This document shows positions 23,859 to 34,052 of a DNA stretch of 64,000 bases, piece after piece. The notes beneath the pieces were generated by a model that saw only the letters and a list, made by a program, of their open reading frames with translations, made no database searches and had not been told where the DNA came from. The stretch covers positions 207,244 to 271,243 of the forward strand of contig MU270025.1 of NCBI GenBank assembly GCA_021432635.1. The letters run 5' to 3'. The first letter of the stretch is position 1; the number at the start of each line of letters is the position of its first letter. The DNA comes from Thozetella sp. PMI_491. Taxonomy: Eukaryota; Ascomycota; Sordariomycetes; Chaetosphaeriales; Chaetosphaeriaceae. A program made the position numbers and the translations under genes.

Positions 23859-24807
23859 CTAGTTCATAGCAGGATCCCCTTCCACCTCGCCGGGCGGAAT
23901 GACGATTCCATACTTTGCGTATGGAAACTCCACCAGCGTCTCCAGGTAATCGGCCCAGCCGTCGTCGATCTCGCCTAGCTGGTGCAGGTCCACCTGCCCG
24001 GCCTCACCCGTGCGCCCGGCGAGCACCTCGTTCTCCCGGCCGGAATACTCCTTCTTGAGCATCGGGTGGGGGCACCAGATAACTCGCATGCCTGCGCGCC
24101 GGCCGGCCTCGACGCCGGGCACGCTGTCCTCGAACACGAGGCACTCCTCAGGCTTCACCGGCGCCTCACCCTCGGACAGGGAGTCGTTGATGGTCTTGAG
24201 CGCTAGCAGGTAGATGTCAGGCAGCGGCTTTCCCCGTCCCGGCGGGATGCGCTCGTCGTCCCCTAGCACCAGCCGGTGCGACTCGAAGACGGAGAACAGG
24301 TCGGTCAGGTGGGCCGTCTTGAGGTTGAAGTTGACCTTGTGCGATGAGGTCGCGAGGGCGATGTGCACGCGGTGGCCGGCGGCGGCAGCCTTGCCGGCCT
24401 CTGAGTCCCAGTAGCGCGTGCTGCCCAGGTCCGACAGCAACTTGGGCACGCCGGGCAGCGCCTCAGCAGACGGGAAGTGCTTGTTCTGCAGGGCCTTGTA
24501 CTCGGCCTGGTAGTCCGGGTCGTCGATGGGCAGCTGGGCCCACTCGCGGAAGATCTGGTTCGCCTCGGGGCCGGGGCGGCCCTGGAGCTTGGCCTTGATG
24601 GACCACGGCATCTCGGGCCGGCCGTACTTGGCGAGGATCAGGTTGATGCAGAGCGTGTACAGGTCCTCGGTGTTGAGGAGCAGGCCGTCCATGTCGAACA
24701 GGCACGCCCTGACGGGCGGGAAGCTTTGGGGGAGCCGGTCAGCCAGGTTCCATTCGAGGACGCGCGCGGGGATCTGGGTTGCGGACGTACTCCGATCGCG
24801 GGGCCAT
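23859..24807 (-). CDS. HAD-superfamily phosphatase (GS1/beta-phosphoglucomutase-like)
   Basis: Exons 24807-24791 and 24708-23859 encode 288 residues. The tiny first exon (MAPRSE) is inferred because the long frame has no upstream ATG, whereas splicing GTACGT to GTCAG, with a CTGAC branch site, joins an ATG directly to the catalytic motif. Motif I is ACLFDMDGLLLNTE (nucleophile and acid Asp), motif II is ALATSSHK, and motif IV is VFEDSVPGVEAGRRAGM; the helical cap lies between I and II. Members dephosphorylate small phospho-sugars or pseudouridine-5'-phosphate; the substrate here is unknown. Cytosolic, no targeting signal. It is divergent from the TPR protein gene. Confidence 0.88.
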
Positions 24808-25451
24808 GGCGAGGTGGCGTTGCGGGGCGGGCGGCGGGTAACGGGAGGTTTGGTGAGTCGGTGGCGAGGACTCTGAGCGGGACAGAGAGGACTAGTAATC
24901 GGGGGGAAGCGAATATGTCTCACTCTAGCTCTCTATGCCTTTTTTACTTCTCGTCGTGGTGGAGATGCATGTAGGCTCGGCCGGTGTGACTCTTTTCCTG
25001 TAAACACGAAAGGCGTGGTGGGGTCGTGAGGGGCATGCATTGCGGAAGTCTTATCGGTTTATCAGGGGGACTGCACTGGTAGCTTTGCCAGTTAAAAGGT
25101 CCCGCCGCAGGCCATGGACCATTGCGAGCTTCCCCAAAATAAGTGGCGGATATAGAGGGATTTTTGACGCTATCCAATGGCAATTGACGCAGCTGACGTC
25201 CTTACCTGGGTTCGACCGCGGGGTCAGGGAAGCTTCAACCTTGGAAGCGTCTTCCAAACGCGTAGTCGCAGCCTTGGCGCGTCGAGGGGGCTCGTTGGAG
25301 GTCGTGGAAATAAAGTTGGTGGGGCCGAACGGCTTGCATCTGGGGCGCTTGGCCCCCCGAGTTGAGCTCCCTGTCAGTGTCCATTCTGCGCCTAAATTGT
25401 TGACATCATCTCGCGGCAACCAACCCGGTCACCGTCTCCGGCAACGCAGGC
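24808..25451. promoter_or_regulatory. divergent promoter, HAD hydrolase / TPR protein
   Basis: About 640 bp between two divergent start codons. No coding evidence. Promoter role inferred from orientation. Confidence 0.5.
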
Positions 25452-26411
25452 ATGGCAAACAAGACAAAGGACCCTCCTCCAAAGCTGGAGGAGGGAGAAG
25501 AGCCGGAGCAGCTCAAGTTCTCCCCGGAAGAGGAGGCGGTATGGGCCTTCCTCCAGCACCCCGCGCTTGCCGCTCGCAGCTGCCCTCCTCCCAAACCCCT
25601 CCTTTCACTACCCAAAGACTCAAATACTGACTGTATTCTCTTTGGAAAACAGGAGCTTGTCGCAGAATCACACACCCACAAGGCGGACGCCAATGCCCTC
25701 TTCGCCTCGGGTAAATACGATGCCGCCATCAACAAGTACGACGAGGCCGTTGCCGTCTGCCCCACCTATCTCGACTACGAACTCGCCGTGCTCAAGTCCA
25801 ACATTGCTGCCTGCCACCTGAAGCTAGAAGAATGGAAAGAAGCCATAAGCAATGCGACCACCGCCGTGGACAACCTGGACCGCCTCGACGGCCAGGAGAG
25901 CGCCCCCGCCGCGCCAGAAGCGGCCCCCACGGGCGCGAGCAAGGACGACGAGGAAGTAGAGGCCGAGATCGTGAGCGCTGGTGCCTCCAAGGCGGCTTCG
26001 GCCCCGCCGGAGCAGGAGAGCGAGGCCGCCGCCGCGCGACGCAAGCGCGCCGAGGACGTGGCGCGGATCCGCGCCAAGGCGCTCATGCGGCGCGGGCGCG
26101 CGCGGAGCGAGCTCGGCGGCTGGTCGAATCTGGAGGGTGCGCTGGAGGACTACAAGAAGCTGTCGGGCATGGGGAACCTGACGCCCGCGGACCGGAAGAT
26201 CGTCCAGGCGCAGCTGCGCAGCCTGCCGGCCCGGGCCAAGGCCGCGCAGGAGAAGGAGACGGCCGAGATGTGGGGGAAGCTGAAGGAGCTGGGCAACGGC
26301 ATTCTGAAGCCGTTTGGCATGAGCACCGACAACTTCCAGATGGTCAAGGACGAGAAGACCGGAGGTTACAGCATGAACTTCCAGGGCGGCCAGGGTGGGA
26401 GCAACAAGTGA
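25452..26411 (+). CDS. TTC1-like tetratricopeptide repeat protein
   Basis: Exons 25452-25538 and 25653-26411 encode 281 residues. After an acidic N-terminus (EEGEEPEQLKFSPEEEA) come TPR helices: ADANALFASGKYDAAINKYDEAV, then LKSNIAACHLKLEEWKEAISNATTAVD. After an Ala/Glu-rich insert comes AKALMRRGRARSELGGWSNLEGALEDYK, and the protein ends with WGKLKELGNGILKPFGMSTDNFQ. The last block is the signature of TTC1 homologues, which act as chaperone (Hsp70/Hsp90) adaptors. The 114 nt intron has a TACTGAC branch site, no in-frame stop and length divisible by three, so the unspliced frame is also open. The long acidic Ala-rich insert between the second and third TPR is larger than in animal TTC1. Confidence 0.85.
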   Translation: MANKTKDPPPKLEEGEEPEQLKFSPEEEAVWAFLQHPALAARSCPPPKPLLSLPKDSNTDCILFGKQELVAESHTHKADANALFASGKYDAAINKYDEAVAVCPTYLDYELAVLKSNIAACHLKLEEWKEAISNATTAVDNLDRLDGQESAPAAPEAAPTGASKDDEEVEAEIVSAGASKAASAPPEQESEAAAARRKRAEDVARIRAKALMRRGRARSELGGWSNLEGALEDYKKLSGMGNLTPADRKIVQAQLRSLPARAKAAQEKETAEMWGKLKELGNGILKPFGMSTDNFQMVKDEKTGGYSMNFQGGQGGSNK

Positions 26412-26863
26412 AGCTTCTCTCTATCCGCACCGCCAAGGACATGCCCTGGCCATGGTGATCCCAAGGAGCGAGGCCACGGCTATGTAGAGCAGGACTTGGG
26501 AACGGGAGGGACTCTCCCTGTCGACAGGAGATATAGAGAGAGACAGGCTGCTTAACTTGTTTCTGGCAATTAGAGGCTATGCCTCTTTAGCCCCGAATAG
26601 CGGCCATGGGATCACAGCACACGCTTTGGGCTTTGATAGTGTGGATTTAATACAGGTTATTACAGCCAGTTTACGTTGAGCCAAGCGCATGTCTTTCTAA
26701 GACAGCGCTGCTTGGGCTCCCAGTCCGTGCATCTAAGCTCCTTCTGCTTGTGCCAGCGTAGTACCGAGGGAGAGAGAGAGAGAAAGCGCCGAAGCCTAAT
26801 AATGCCATGAACAACCCTGAACGCCCTCACACCCCCAAAAGAACTCCCAGATACCTCGTCATA
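26412..26863. other. convergent 3' spacer
   Basis: About 450 bp between the stops of the TPR and HET genes, with a short GAGAGA run near 26770. No gene recognised. Confidence 0.6.
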
Positions 26864-29734
26864 TTACACTATTTCGACATCCTGCACTTGTGCGTCTTTG
26901 AAGAAGTCGCCTAAGCCTCTTGGACTGGCCACTCTGGGGGCGGTAAAGTAGCCCACGCGCTGGAATGTCCCTCGCTTTACCTTGGTACCGCTGCCCTGGA
27001 AGTTTTCTGCTCTCCGCAGCACTAGGCCTACGTCGGTGTGGTCGGTGAAGTCGTCCGTGACGAGCATGTCAATCGTCCCGAGAAGAAGGAAGTACGCGTA
27101 GGTGTGGTTAGCTGTGACAATGCCATCCATGGTGTAGTTCGCCGTATCCTTCCGCTGGCCATCCCAGGTATCGCAGTCCGGGGTGAACATGCCCATAGAA
27201 CTGATCAAGTCTTGCCCTGAGAGGGGCCGCGAGATGCGCGGCAGCACCGGGGTGTCCATGTTGATTTCCGGGCTGCTGGAGCGGGATGTCGTGGCGGACG
27301 TCGTGGGAGACGGTGTGGCCGCGGGCGGCGCTGGCAGGATGGGAGGGAGGATAATGGAGGCCTGCGGGCGCCTCAAGTTAACATTGATGATCTCGATGCT
27401 ACCGACACCGACTGGGACGTAATGGCGCCTCCCTGGTTGGAGCGGCACAGCGGGAGGAGGAAGGGACGGCGGGAACTGGACCACGTTCGACGGGACGAAC
27501 TGGTAGTGGCGGTTACGTCGGTCCCATGTGGATATCTTCCCCAGGATCATCTCTCCCCGCAGATGGAGCGTCCAGCTGTCCGCGTTGAACGGGTGATGCT
27601 CCCCATCGGGGATTGGCGGGGCTGTCGAGATCTGCACGACGTCGAAATTTGGGTTGACGCGGAACTTTCCCCTACGCACGATCTCAGGATGGCCAACGGC
27701 GTCGGGCCACCGCGCGATCATCGAGGCCCACGTCCAGCTGGGGACTCTTAGGCCGCAAAACTTGTAAGTTTCCAGCGAGGGCTCAGAGCCCGATGGGATA
27801 GATGAAGAGCTGCTATTTCTTTCAACACCCCAAAGCAGCTCCCTAGCCAGCTCCTCCGGGGTGTTGGCGAACAAGCCGGCCACGAAAGACTGTCCGAGCA
27901 GCTTCTGGAACATGGTCGCCAGGCCGAGGAGTGCCTGGAGTCGCCTGTTCGGGTGGGTAGTTCGCAGATGGCTGTACACGGGCCACATATGCCTCCAAAG
28001 CTGGCGCAGCTGCACATCCTTGTCGAGCCGGATAGGGACCAACGCAACGCCGAGCTGAGAGAGGGAGAATTTGGAGCTCCCTAGTGTGCCAAAGGAGAGT
28101 GTGTCGCATACATTCAAACTGCACTCGCACTGAATGCAGCTACGGCATTCCCATAGCATCTCTGACGTGTTGAAGTGGACAGTCCGCGGAGCCAGGATGC
28201 GTTCTTGGAAAACCCACGCCGTCTTGAACATGGGAGGGAATCTGCGGATATAGTCCTCCGCAACCCTTGACGTGGTGTGGAGGCTGGACTTTGAGAATTG
28301 GAAGGTGCCATGTGAGTTATAGAACTTGGATCGGATGTAGACGGGCCAGATCTTGCCGTCCTTGGCCAGGTCGATCTGCCAGGTCTTTACCTCGGCGTCT
28401 CTACTGGGATTCAGCCACCGCTTGCCTAATGAGCTTCGCCGGAAGTCCCGCGCCTGGCTTAGCGCAATATTGAGGTACGACTGGCCGTATATTTCGTGTA
28501 GGTTCTCTATGTGCCAGTTCGTCTCGGCTAGGTCGTCCATCATGATGCACAACCAGTCAATCCAGAGGTACCGGATTCCCTGCTCCGCCGCCACCACGAC
28601 GGCATCCTGGTAGGCGGGGACAAGATTAGCCCAAGAGATACGCTTCTTCATCTTGTCAACAGTCTCCGCGTTCAAGTGCAGGGCGGAGCTATATGAGAAT
28701 GCCCGGGAATGGCTCAGCGTGGCATACTCCCCTACAACGTTATCCGCATCCACAAGCCTGATGCAGTTGCGAGGGTTACCACTCAAGTCTAGCAGCCGCT
28801 TAGGGGGCGGCTTCCGCAGTGAATTCGAGGATATCCGCCGCGACTCGGGCGAATAGTGGGCCAAGCGTCCTTTTACTTCCATGAAAGCGGCAATGTCGAT
28901 GTCACCGGCTAGGCGCTTCGGGATCGGATACCTGCCTGGCTCTGGTAGAGAGCTGAGGGTGGTGACGCGACAAGCATGGTGATTTTCGTTGCAGCCTTTG
29001 ATCCAGTCCGCTAGGAGGCTCTTGCGCCTCTCCGAAGGGAGCTTGAGGGGGACGTGGCGAGCCGGGTGAAACGCTGGCCAGGGCGCAGGGCGGTCCGGGT
29101 GGGAGTAGATCTCGAAGCCAAATCGAATGGTATGGTCGCCGTTGGGACCAAAGTGGACTGTGTGCACCTTGATGAAGGCGCCGCCGCTCGGGCGATTAAC
29201 CCGGCCGCTGACGACGAGGTTGCAAATGACTTCGACGGGGTGGGCGATGTCGGGGCTGGAGAAGCTCGCCTTGCGCACCAAGAGCTGGACCCACGAGCGC
29301 TCCAGCGCCAGGGCATTGATTACGGAGAGGAATGCAAAAGCCGGAGTCGCGGAACCAGGAGCGGAACCAGGAGCGGAACCAGGAGCGGAGCCAGTAGCGG
29401 GAGCGGGCGCCGGCCCCGGTCCCGGTGCGGCAGTCGGCGCCGCGGCGGGGGGATCGGTGGGGCCGCCCTCTTCTGGCGGCGTGGGTTCCCGGGGCAGCCA
29501 GTCTCGCGTCAATAAATCAATGGCCTTGAGGACGGCGAAGCAGATCTGGCAGCCTTTCTTCTTGGACTCGTCAAGCAGGTATATGTTGACGCGGTTCACC
29601 TTGGTTAGGTGGTCAGACCAGGCATCCTGGGGGTGGAAATGGCCCGCGCCGGGGCTGCGCATGAGCTCATAGTCGAGGTCCAGGCATGTATCGCACGGCT
29701 TGCGGCGTCCACGCCCACGCTGTGCGCGGGGCAT
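26864..29734 (-). CDS. HET-domain (heterokaryon incompatibility) protein
   Basis: A 956-residue single-exon protein. HET domains trigger regulated cell death or growth arrest in nonself recognition in filamentous ascomycetes. The domain starts near residue 333 with YATLSHSRAF and continues through WANLVPAYQDAVVVAAEQ, GIRYLWIDWLCI, WHIENLHEIYGQSYLNIALS and, further on, AWVFQERILAPRTVHF. All are standard HET landmarks, but the usual SHCWG at the first motif is SHSRAF here. The N-terminus has a CDTCLDLDYELM and CQICFAVLKAI pair common in this family, then a Gly-Ser-Ala-Pro repeat near 111-128. No NACHT, ankyrin, WD or lipase partner domain is fused. The frame is open upstream only with a GTG, so the first ATG at 29734 is used. 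Divergent from a secreted dehydrogenase. Confidence 0.92.
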   Translation of the reverse strand: MPRAQRGRGRRKPCDTCLDLDYELMRSPGAGHFHPQDAWSDHLTKVNRVNIYLLDESKKKGCQICFAVLKAIDLLTRDWLPREPTPPEEGGPTDPPAAAPTAAPGPGPAPAPATGSAPGSAPGSAPGSATPAFAFLSVINALALERSWVQLLVRKASFSSPDIAHPVEVICNLVVSGRVNRPSGGAFIKVHTVHFGPNGDHTIRFGFEIYSHPDRPAPWPAFHPARHVPLKLPSERRKSLLADWIKGCNENHHACRVTTLSSLPEPGRYPIPKRLAGDIDIAAFMEVKGRLAHYSPESRRISSNSLRKPPPKRLLDLSGNPRNCIRLVDADNVVGEYATLSHSRAFSYSSALHLNAETVDKMKKRISWANLVPAYQDAVVVAAEQGIRYLWIDWLCIMMDDLAETNWHIENLHEIYGQSYLNIALSQARDFRRSSLGKRWLNPSRDAEVKTWQIDLAKDGKIWPVYIRSKFYNSHGTFQFSKSSLHTTSRVAEDYIRRFPPMFKTAWVFQERILAPRTVHFNTSEMLWECRSCIQCECSLNVCDTLSFGTLGSSKFSLSQLGVALVPIRLDKDVQLRQLWRHMWPVYSHLRTTHPNRRLQALLGLATMFQKLLGQSFVAGLFANTPEELARELLWGVERNSSSSSIPSGSEPSLETYKFCGLRVPSWTWASMIARWPDAVGHPEIVRRGKFRVNPNFDVVQISTAPPIPDGEHHPFNADSWTLHLRGEMILGKISTWDRRNRHYQFVPSNVVQFPPSLPPPAVPLQPGRRHYVPVGVGSIEIINVNLRRPQASIILPPILPAPPAATPSPTTSATTSRSSSPEINMDTPVLPRISRPLSGQDLISSMGMFTPDCDTWDGQRKDTANYTMDGIVTANHTYAYFLLLGTIDMLVTDDFTDHTDVGLVLRRAENFQGSGTKVKRGTFQRVGYFTAPRVASPRGLGDFFKDAQVQDVEIV
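29351..29398 (-). repeat. 12-bp tandem repeat encoding GSAP units
   Basis: Three perfect and one diverged copy of a 12-bp unit (ggaaccaggagc on the plus strand) lie in frame within the HET gene and encode Gly-Ser-Ala-Pro repeats. In-frame tandem repeats of this kind vary in copy number by slippage. Confidence 0.9.
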
Positions 29735-30720
29735 CCTGACGGGGCCGCGAGCGGTTCTGGTTTGTCGGATCCTTCCCAGGGATTGATGGCGCCACAAGCC
29801 CGTGACGCTGCATGGATGGGTCTCGGGCAGTCCGTGGGATGCGCGATGGCTTTTGTCGAGTCGTTGCTCTCTCGGGGCCACCTTGGAAGCAGCGATGGGA
29901 TAGTGGGGGCCGTTAAGCCTAGCAACCCTAACCCTCGCCCCATCTTCGAGTCAACCCCGTCTCTATCTCGAACTGTCTGTCAAATCTGCTGTATTACACG
30001 CCCGAAGGGGCAGGCTTGCAGATTCGAGGTAGATACTCGGCTTTCATTCAATCCGCGGTGGAACTGCTCCGCCGCTGACGCACGTGTCTCGGCGACACAA
30101 GCAGCTGCCGCCTCGGGCCACGGTCTATGCATGTTAGGTCTGACGTCTTAGCCGGTATTATCGACTGTACACCTTTGTATCTAGAGCAGGGAAATTTGCG
30201 CGAGCTTTTGTTTGGTTCGAGCGGCTTGTTTGACTGCATGCTATACAGGCCCAAACGCTCACGCCTAGCTAAATTAGCCGACTATGGGAACACACGCAAC
30301 GGCTTCAGCGTAAGCAAGTCCCTTTGCCGCCAATTTAACCCCGGCGGAACGCGCCACCAGGTGCAGCTTGTGCTATATAGGCTTTTTCAACAGCGAAAAA
30401 TTACCAGCTGGAAATTTTCATGCTCCCAAGGGCGGGTTGATGCCAAGGACCCTAACTACCGATACGGGCAGTTCTGTCTACCGCATATTGTCTCTGGTAC
30501 ATCGCGGCTCGTTGCCGAGATTAACTACTGCGGTCCCCTATCGCATCCCCATCCCGAATGACGAATTGGAAGCTGCAAAGAGATGATGCACCCGGGCGGA
30601 CGGGCCATGGCTACGAGCCTATATAAGCACAGGAGGAGTTCTAGAAGTCTAGAGCTCCAGCGGCACACTTTCAGGGACCGTGTAATCCAGCTCGTCAGGC
30701 GCGCCCAAGAGATCCCATAG
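29735..30720. promoter_or_regulatory. divergent promoter, HET protein / secreted dehydrogenase
   Basis: About 985 bp between divergent genes. It holds a double telomere-like box AACCCTAACCCT at 29924-29935, about 190 bp upstream of the HET ATG, and a TATATAA at 30619 about 100 bp upstream of the dehydrogenase ATG. No coding evidence. Confidence 0.6.
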
Positions 30721-32254
30721 ATGTTTAAGATGTTGTCTCTCAGGAATATTGCAGCCATCTCGTCCGCTCTGGTTGGATTCGGTTGGTATCTCCGACTACA
30801 TTGCACATGACGTCGCTAACATCAACACAGCGTGCGCGACGCACAACGGCCCAGATGTTCCAGGAGGCCCAAGTGTCGTGCCATTCCCGGCTAACTGTAG
30901 CAGCTTCTCGGCCTCCAAGTATGGTGCGGTGAGCAGCGTTGCAGATGGCTGGAAGGTGGCCAAGATTGTTGGAAACCTAACCCAACCGCGGACTGTCATC
31001 TTCGACCCTCTCGGACAGATGCTCGTCCTCCAGGCCACCAAGGGGGTCTCTGTGCACACTTTTGGCCCAGACGGATGCATCAACAGTACCAAGTGGGTCA
31101 TAAATGGAGTCGGTCTCAACCACGGGCTCTCTCTCACGCCCGATGGCAAGACGATGTACGTGAGTTCGGAGCAGAACGTTTGGCAGTGGACCTACGATGC
31201 GGCTGCACACACGGCTAGCGGCCAGAAGACGGTAGTCAAGGCCATGAGCACCGGCATTCACTCCACGCGGACCCTTTATGTCGTGCCCAATAAACCGAAC
31301 ATCATCCTCGTCGCTGTGGGCTCGAACAGCAACTTTGACTACGCGGCTGAGAGTCCCGCCGCGGGACGTGCTTGTGTCAAGGCGTTTGATATCAGCAATG
31401 CCCCCGAAGGGGGCTACGACTATAACACCCAGGGCTACCAGTTCGGGTATGGTCTGCGCAATGAGGTCGCCCTGGCGTTCGACCCGAACTTTATGGTCTG
31501 GGGCGCAGAAAATAGCGGTGATGTAAGTTTCTTTGGCATTTGCTTCACGACTAGCGGGCGTACGAGGCCACGGTGCACTGACGTGAGGATAGGACTTCAC
31601 GAGGTCAATTGGTAACTCATCTATCGATATTCACACAGGAAACCCAGCCGAAGAAATCAATTATCGTAAGGAGCTATCTAGAGGCAACCGCGGGCGGACG
31701 GCGCTAACTCCTTCCTTTTAGTTGGAGACCCGACGAAGCCTAATAACAACTGGTATGGATATCCGACCTGCTTCACGGTCTGGGACCCGTCCCTGATCAC
31801 CGACACCAAGTTCAAGACGGGCGATCAGTTCGTTGTGGCACCTAATGCCACCTTCTCCGACGTAAACTGCACCAAACTCTCGGTCCCACCACGTCTAGCG
31901 CTGCAGGCACATAGTGCCCCCATCACGGCCGTGTTCGACCCCCGTGGCGAGAATCTGTACATCACATTCCACGGGTCCTGGGACCGGCAGCCGGCGACTG
32001 GCTATAAGGTGATCCAGGTCCCGTACAAGAAGCTTCCGGACGGCCGCTACGACCCGGTGGCTCCGCCTGACAGCATGAATGGTTGGAACGACATCTTGTG
32101 GACAAACGATGTCGGTAGCTGCCAATCACAGACTCTGACACGCAGCAGCTGTTGGAGGCTCGCTGCGCTAGCCTGGGACCCGGCTGGCACGAGGCTCTTC
32201 GTCTCGAGCGACAACCAGTCCGAGGGCGAGCTTTTTGTACTGGCCAAAAAGTAG
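30721..32254 (+). CDS. secreted PQQ-type pyranose/sorbosone dehydrogenase (AA12-like)
   Basis: Exons 30721-30781, 30831-31522, 31593-31665 and 31722-32254 encode 452 residues. A signal peptide (MFKMLSLRNIAAISSALVGFA) is encoded mainly by exon 1. The rest is a six-bladed propeller of the soluble quinoprotein/sorbosone dehydrogenase type: RTVIFDPLGQMLVLQ, GLNHGLSLTPDGKTMYVSS, STRTLYVVP, GYGLRNEVALAFDP, AENSGDDFTRS, then GNPAEEINYLGDP and WYGYPTCFTVWDP. The order and these segments resemble fungal AA12 enzymes, which oxidise sugars and can donate electrons to lytic polysaccharide monooxygenases. Intron 1 uses a weaker donor (GTTGGT) but has a GCTAAC branch site and restores frame exactly. No cytochrome or cellulose-binding domain is attached. 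Confidence 0.85.
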
Positions 32255-32366
32255 AGATGTGAACAAGAGTTACCCCTTGCTCTTTGCGGCGTAGCATTTT
32301 CGATGTGTCAGTTAACCTGATGCATAGCAAGCTGTCGGGATTACATCTCTAGCTTAAGTAGCAATT

Positions 32367-34052
32367 TCACTGGTCGCTCTGCGACCTCTCTGCCGCTCTC
32401 TTTTCTTCCTCTTCTCTTAACCTGAGTAGCCGCACACGCCGTTCCTCGCGCCACTTTGGTCCCATCTTGACAACTACCCACAGTATTGGAGACAGAACGA
32501 CGACGATGAGAGCTAGTATCGTGTATGTCCAGCCGCGTCCCACGGAGTGCAGCACAGCGTCAATCACAGCCGCCCCGCCGGCTCCGAAAAGACAGCGGAC
32601 CAAGTTATTCGCTGCCACCACTGTGGCTGGGGCCTGGGGATAGAGGTCTACGAGCAGCGTGTTGAGGATGGCGAAAGACCCGGTAATGCACATGCCGACG
32701 AGAAACAGCATTATGAGAGGCGCCGCGAGGTTCGTCTCAACCTGCAAGACCCAGCCAAAGCATATGGTACTCAGGATTCCGAAGCTCATTATGGGCACAA
32801 CGATTTGAATGCGCGCCAGTTCGATGGGGAAGTTGCGCAGATCGTCACCTTTACGGTAGTTGATGGTGAAACCGATCTTGCGGGCCATGCGCCGGTAGTT
32901 CCAGTCAAGCATATATCCTTGGGCGACCGCGGCCACAAGGCAGCCTACGCCATATGGAAGGTAGCAGAGGCCGACCTGGAGGTCATTCAGATGGTAGATA
33001 GGGGCTAGCTGCGTTGACAGCGTGGCGGAGATCAGGACGAACACGAGATACAGCCATGTGGAGAAGAAGATGAGCAGACCCAAGTCTTTCTCCTTCACGA
33101 CCTTGAAGGTATTGAAGGGATTCGGAAGATGGAACTTTCGCGCCTTCTTGAGCTTCTCGGCCGGCGGGTGCCGGCGGAAGCGGATGTAATCGACCAGCGT
33201 CATGTTCATCCCTTGGGGCGGGATGGAGCCGTTGCCGACCACGTTCCGGCACGTCTCTGGAACGAAGAGCACGTAGGGCACCATGACCACGCTGGTGTAG
33301 ATGAAACAGAACCAGAAGATGGACCGCCAGCCCAGGTACTGCGAGAGTATCCCGCCCAATGCAGGGCTGATGGCCGGTCCGACATTGACACCCAGCCCGA
33401 CGAGGCCCATGTACTTGCCCCTCTCGGCGCTCACAGAAATGTCCGCGACGACAGCATAGCCCAGAGCTAGCGTTCCGGCACCGCCGGCAGCTTGGAACGC
33501 CCGAAGCACGAGCAGCGCGGCATAATTGCTCTGAAGAGCTAGGCCTAGGTTGGCGACGAGGTAGAGAGCGAGCGAGATGATGTAAGCTGGCCGCCTTCCC
33601 GCCATGTCCCCCAGGTCCCCGAAGAGCGTTGGTCCGAAAGACTGGAAGATCATGTAGGTCGTCAAGGTCAAATTGATGAGGCCGACCGAGACGCCAAGGT
33701 CGGCAGCGAGTGGGTTCAGAGCCGGGAAGTAGATAGTGGCTGTCATGGGCGAGACGAAGCTGGTGAACATGATGATCGTCACGACCCAGCGCCTTGTGGA
33801 CCGGGAGAAGACCGAGTAGGCCGGGCCGCTGGGTACCCGGCCCAAGGTTTCGGGGTCAGCCTCGGTATCGGCCTTGGCATTGCCACTCGACGGTCCGGTT
33901 ACCGAGTTAGCGGCCAGAGACGGCTCATAGCCGGCCAGGACGCCGGGAAGGACGTCGTCTGCTTTGTCTTCTAACGGCGCCGAAGACTCCTTCGCGGCAT
34001 CGGAGGCGCTGGGGGTGACGTTGAGGATAGGCGGTCGTTCATCGGACGTCAT
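32367..34052 (-). CDS. MFS exporter, DHA1 family (QDR/DTR-like)
   Basis: A 561-residue, single-exon proton antiporter of the plasma membrane with 12 predicted membrane spans. A hydrophilic 110-residue N-terminus precedes the first span (WVVTIIMFTSFVSPMTATIYFPAL). Motif A is LFGDLGDMAGRRPAY near 143-157, and YLVANLGLALQSNYAALLVLRAFQAAGGAG follows. These match the QDR/AQR/DTR branch, which exports drugs, organic acids or wall precursors. The central loop carries the PPAEKLKKARKFHLPNPF stretch typical of this branch. The ATG at 34052 is used because the upstream open frame is Pro/Arg/Ser low complexity without hydrophobic segments. Its stop is only 112 bp from the stop of the convergent dehydrogenase. 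Confidence 0.9.
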   Translation of the reverse strand: MTSDERPPILNVTPSASDAAKESSAPLEDKADDVLPGVLAGYEPSLAANSVTGPSSGNAKADTEADPETLGRVPSGPAYSVFSRSTRRWVVTIIMFTSFVSPMTATIYFPALNPLAADLGVSVGLINLTLTTYMIFQSFGPTLFGDLGDMAGRRPAYIISLALYLVANLGLALQSNYAALLVLRAFQAAGGAGTLALGYAVVADISVSAERGKYMGLVGLGVNVGPAISPALGGILSQYLGWRSIFWFCFIYTSVVMVPYVLFVPETCRNVVGNGSIPPQGMNMTLVDYIRFRRHPPAEKLKKARKFHLPNPFNTFKVVKEKDLGLLIFFSTWLYLVFVLISATLSTQLAPIYHLNDLQVGLCYLPYGVGCLVAAVAQGYMLDWNYRRMARKIGFTINYRKGDDLRNFPIELARIQIVVPIMSFGILSTICFGWVLQVETNLAAPLIMLFLVGMCITGSFAILNTLLVDLYPQAPATVVAANNLVRCLFGAGGAAVIDAVLHSVGRGWTYTILALIVVVLSPILWVVVKMGPKWREERRVRLLRLREEEEKRAAERSQSDQ

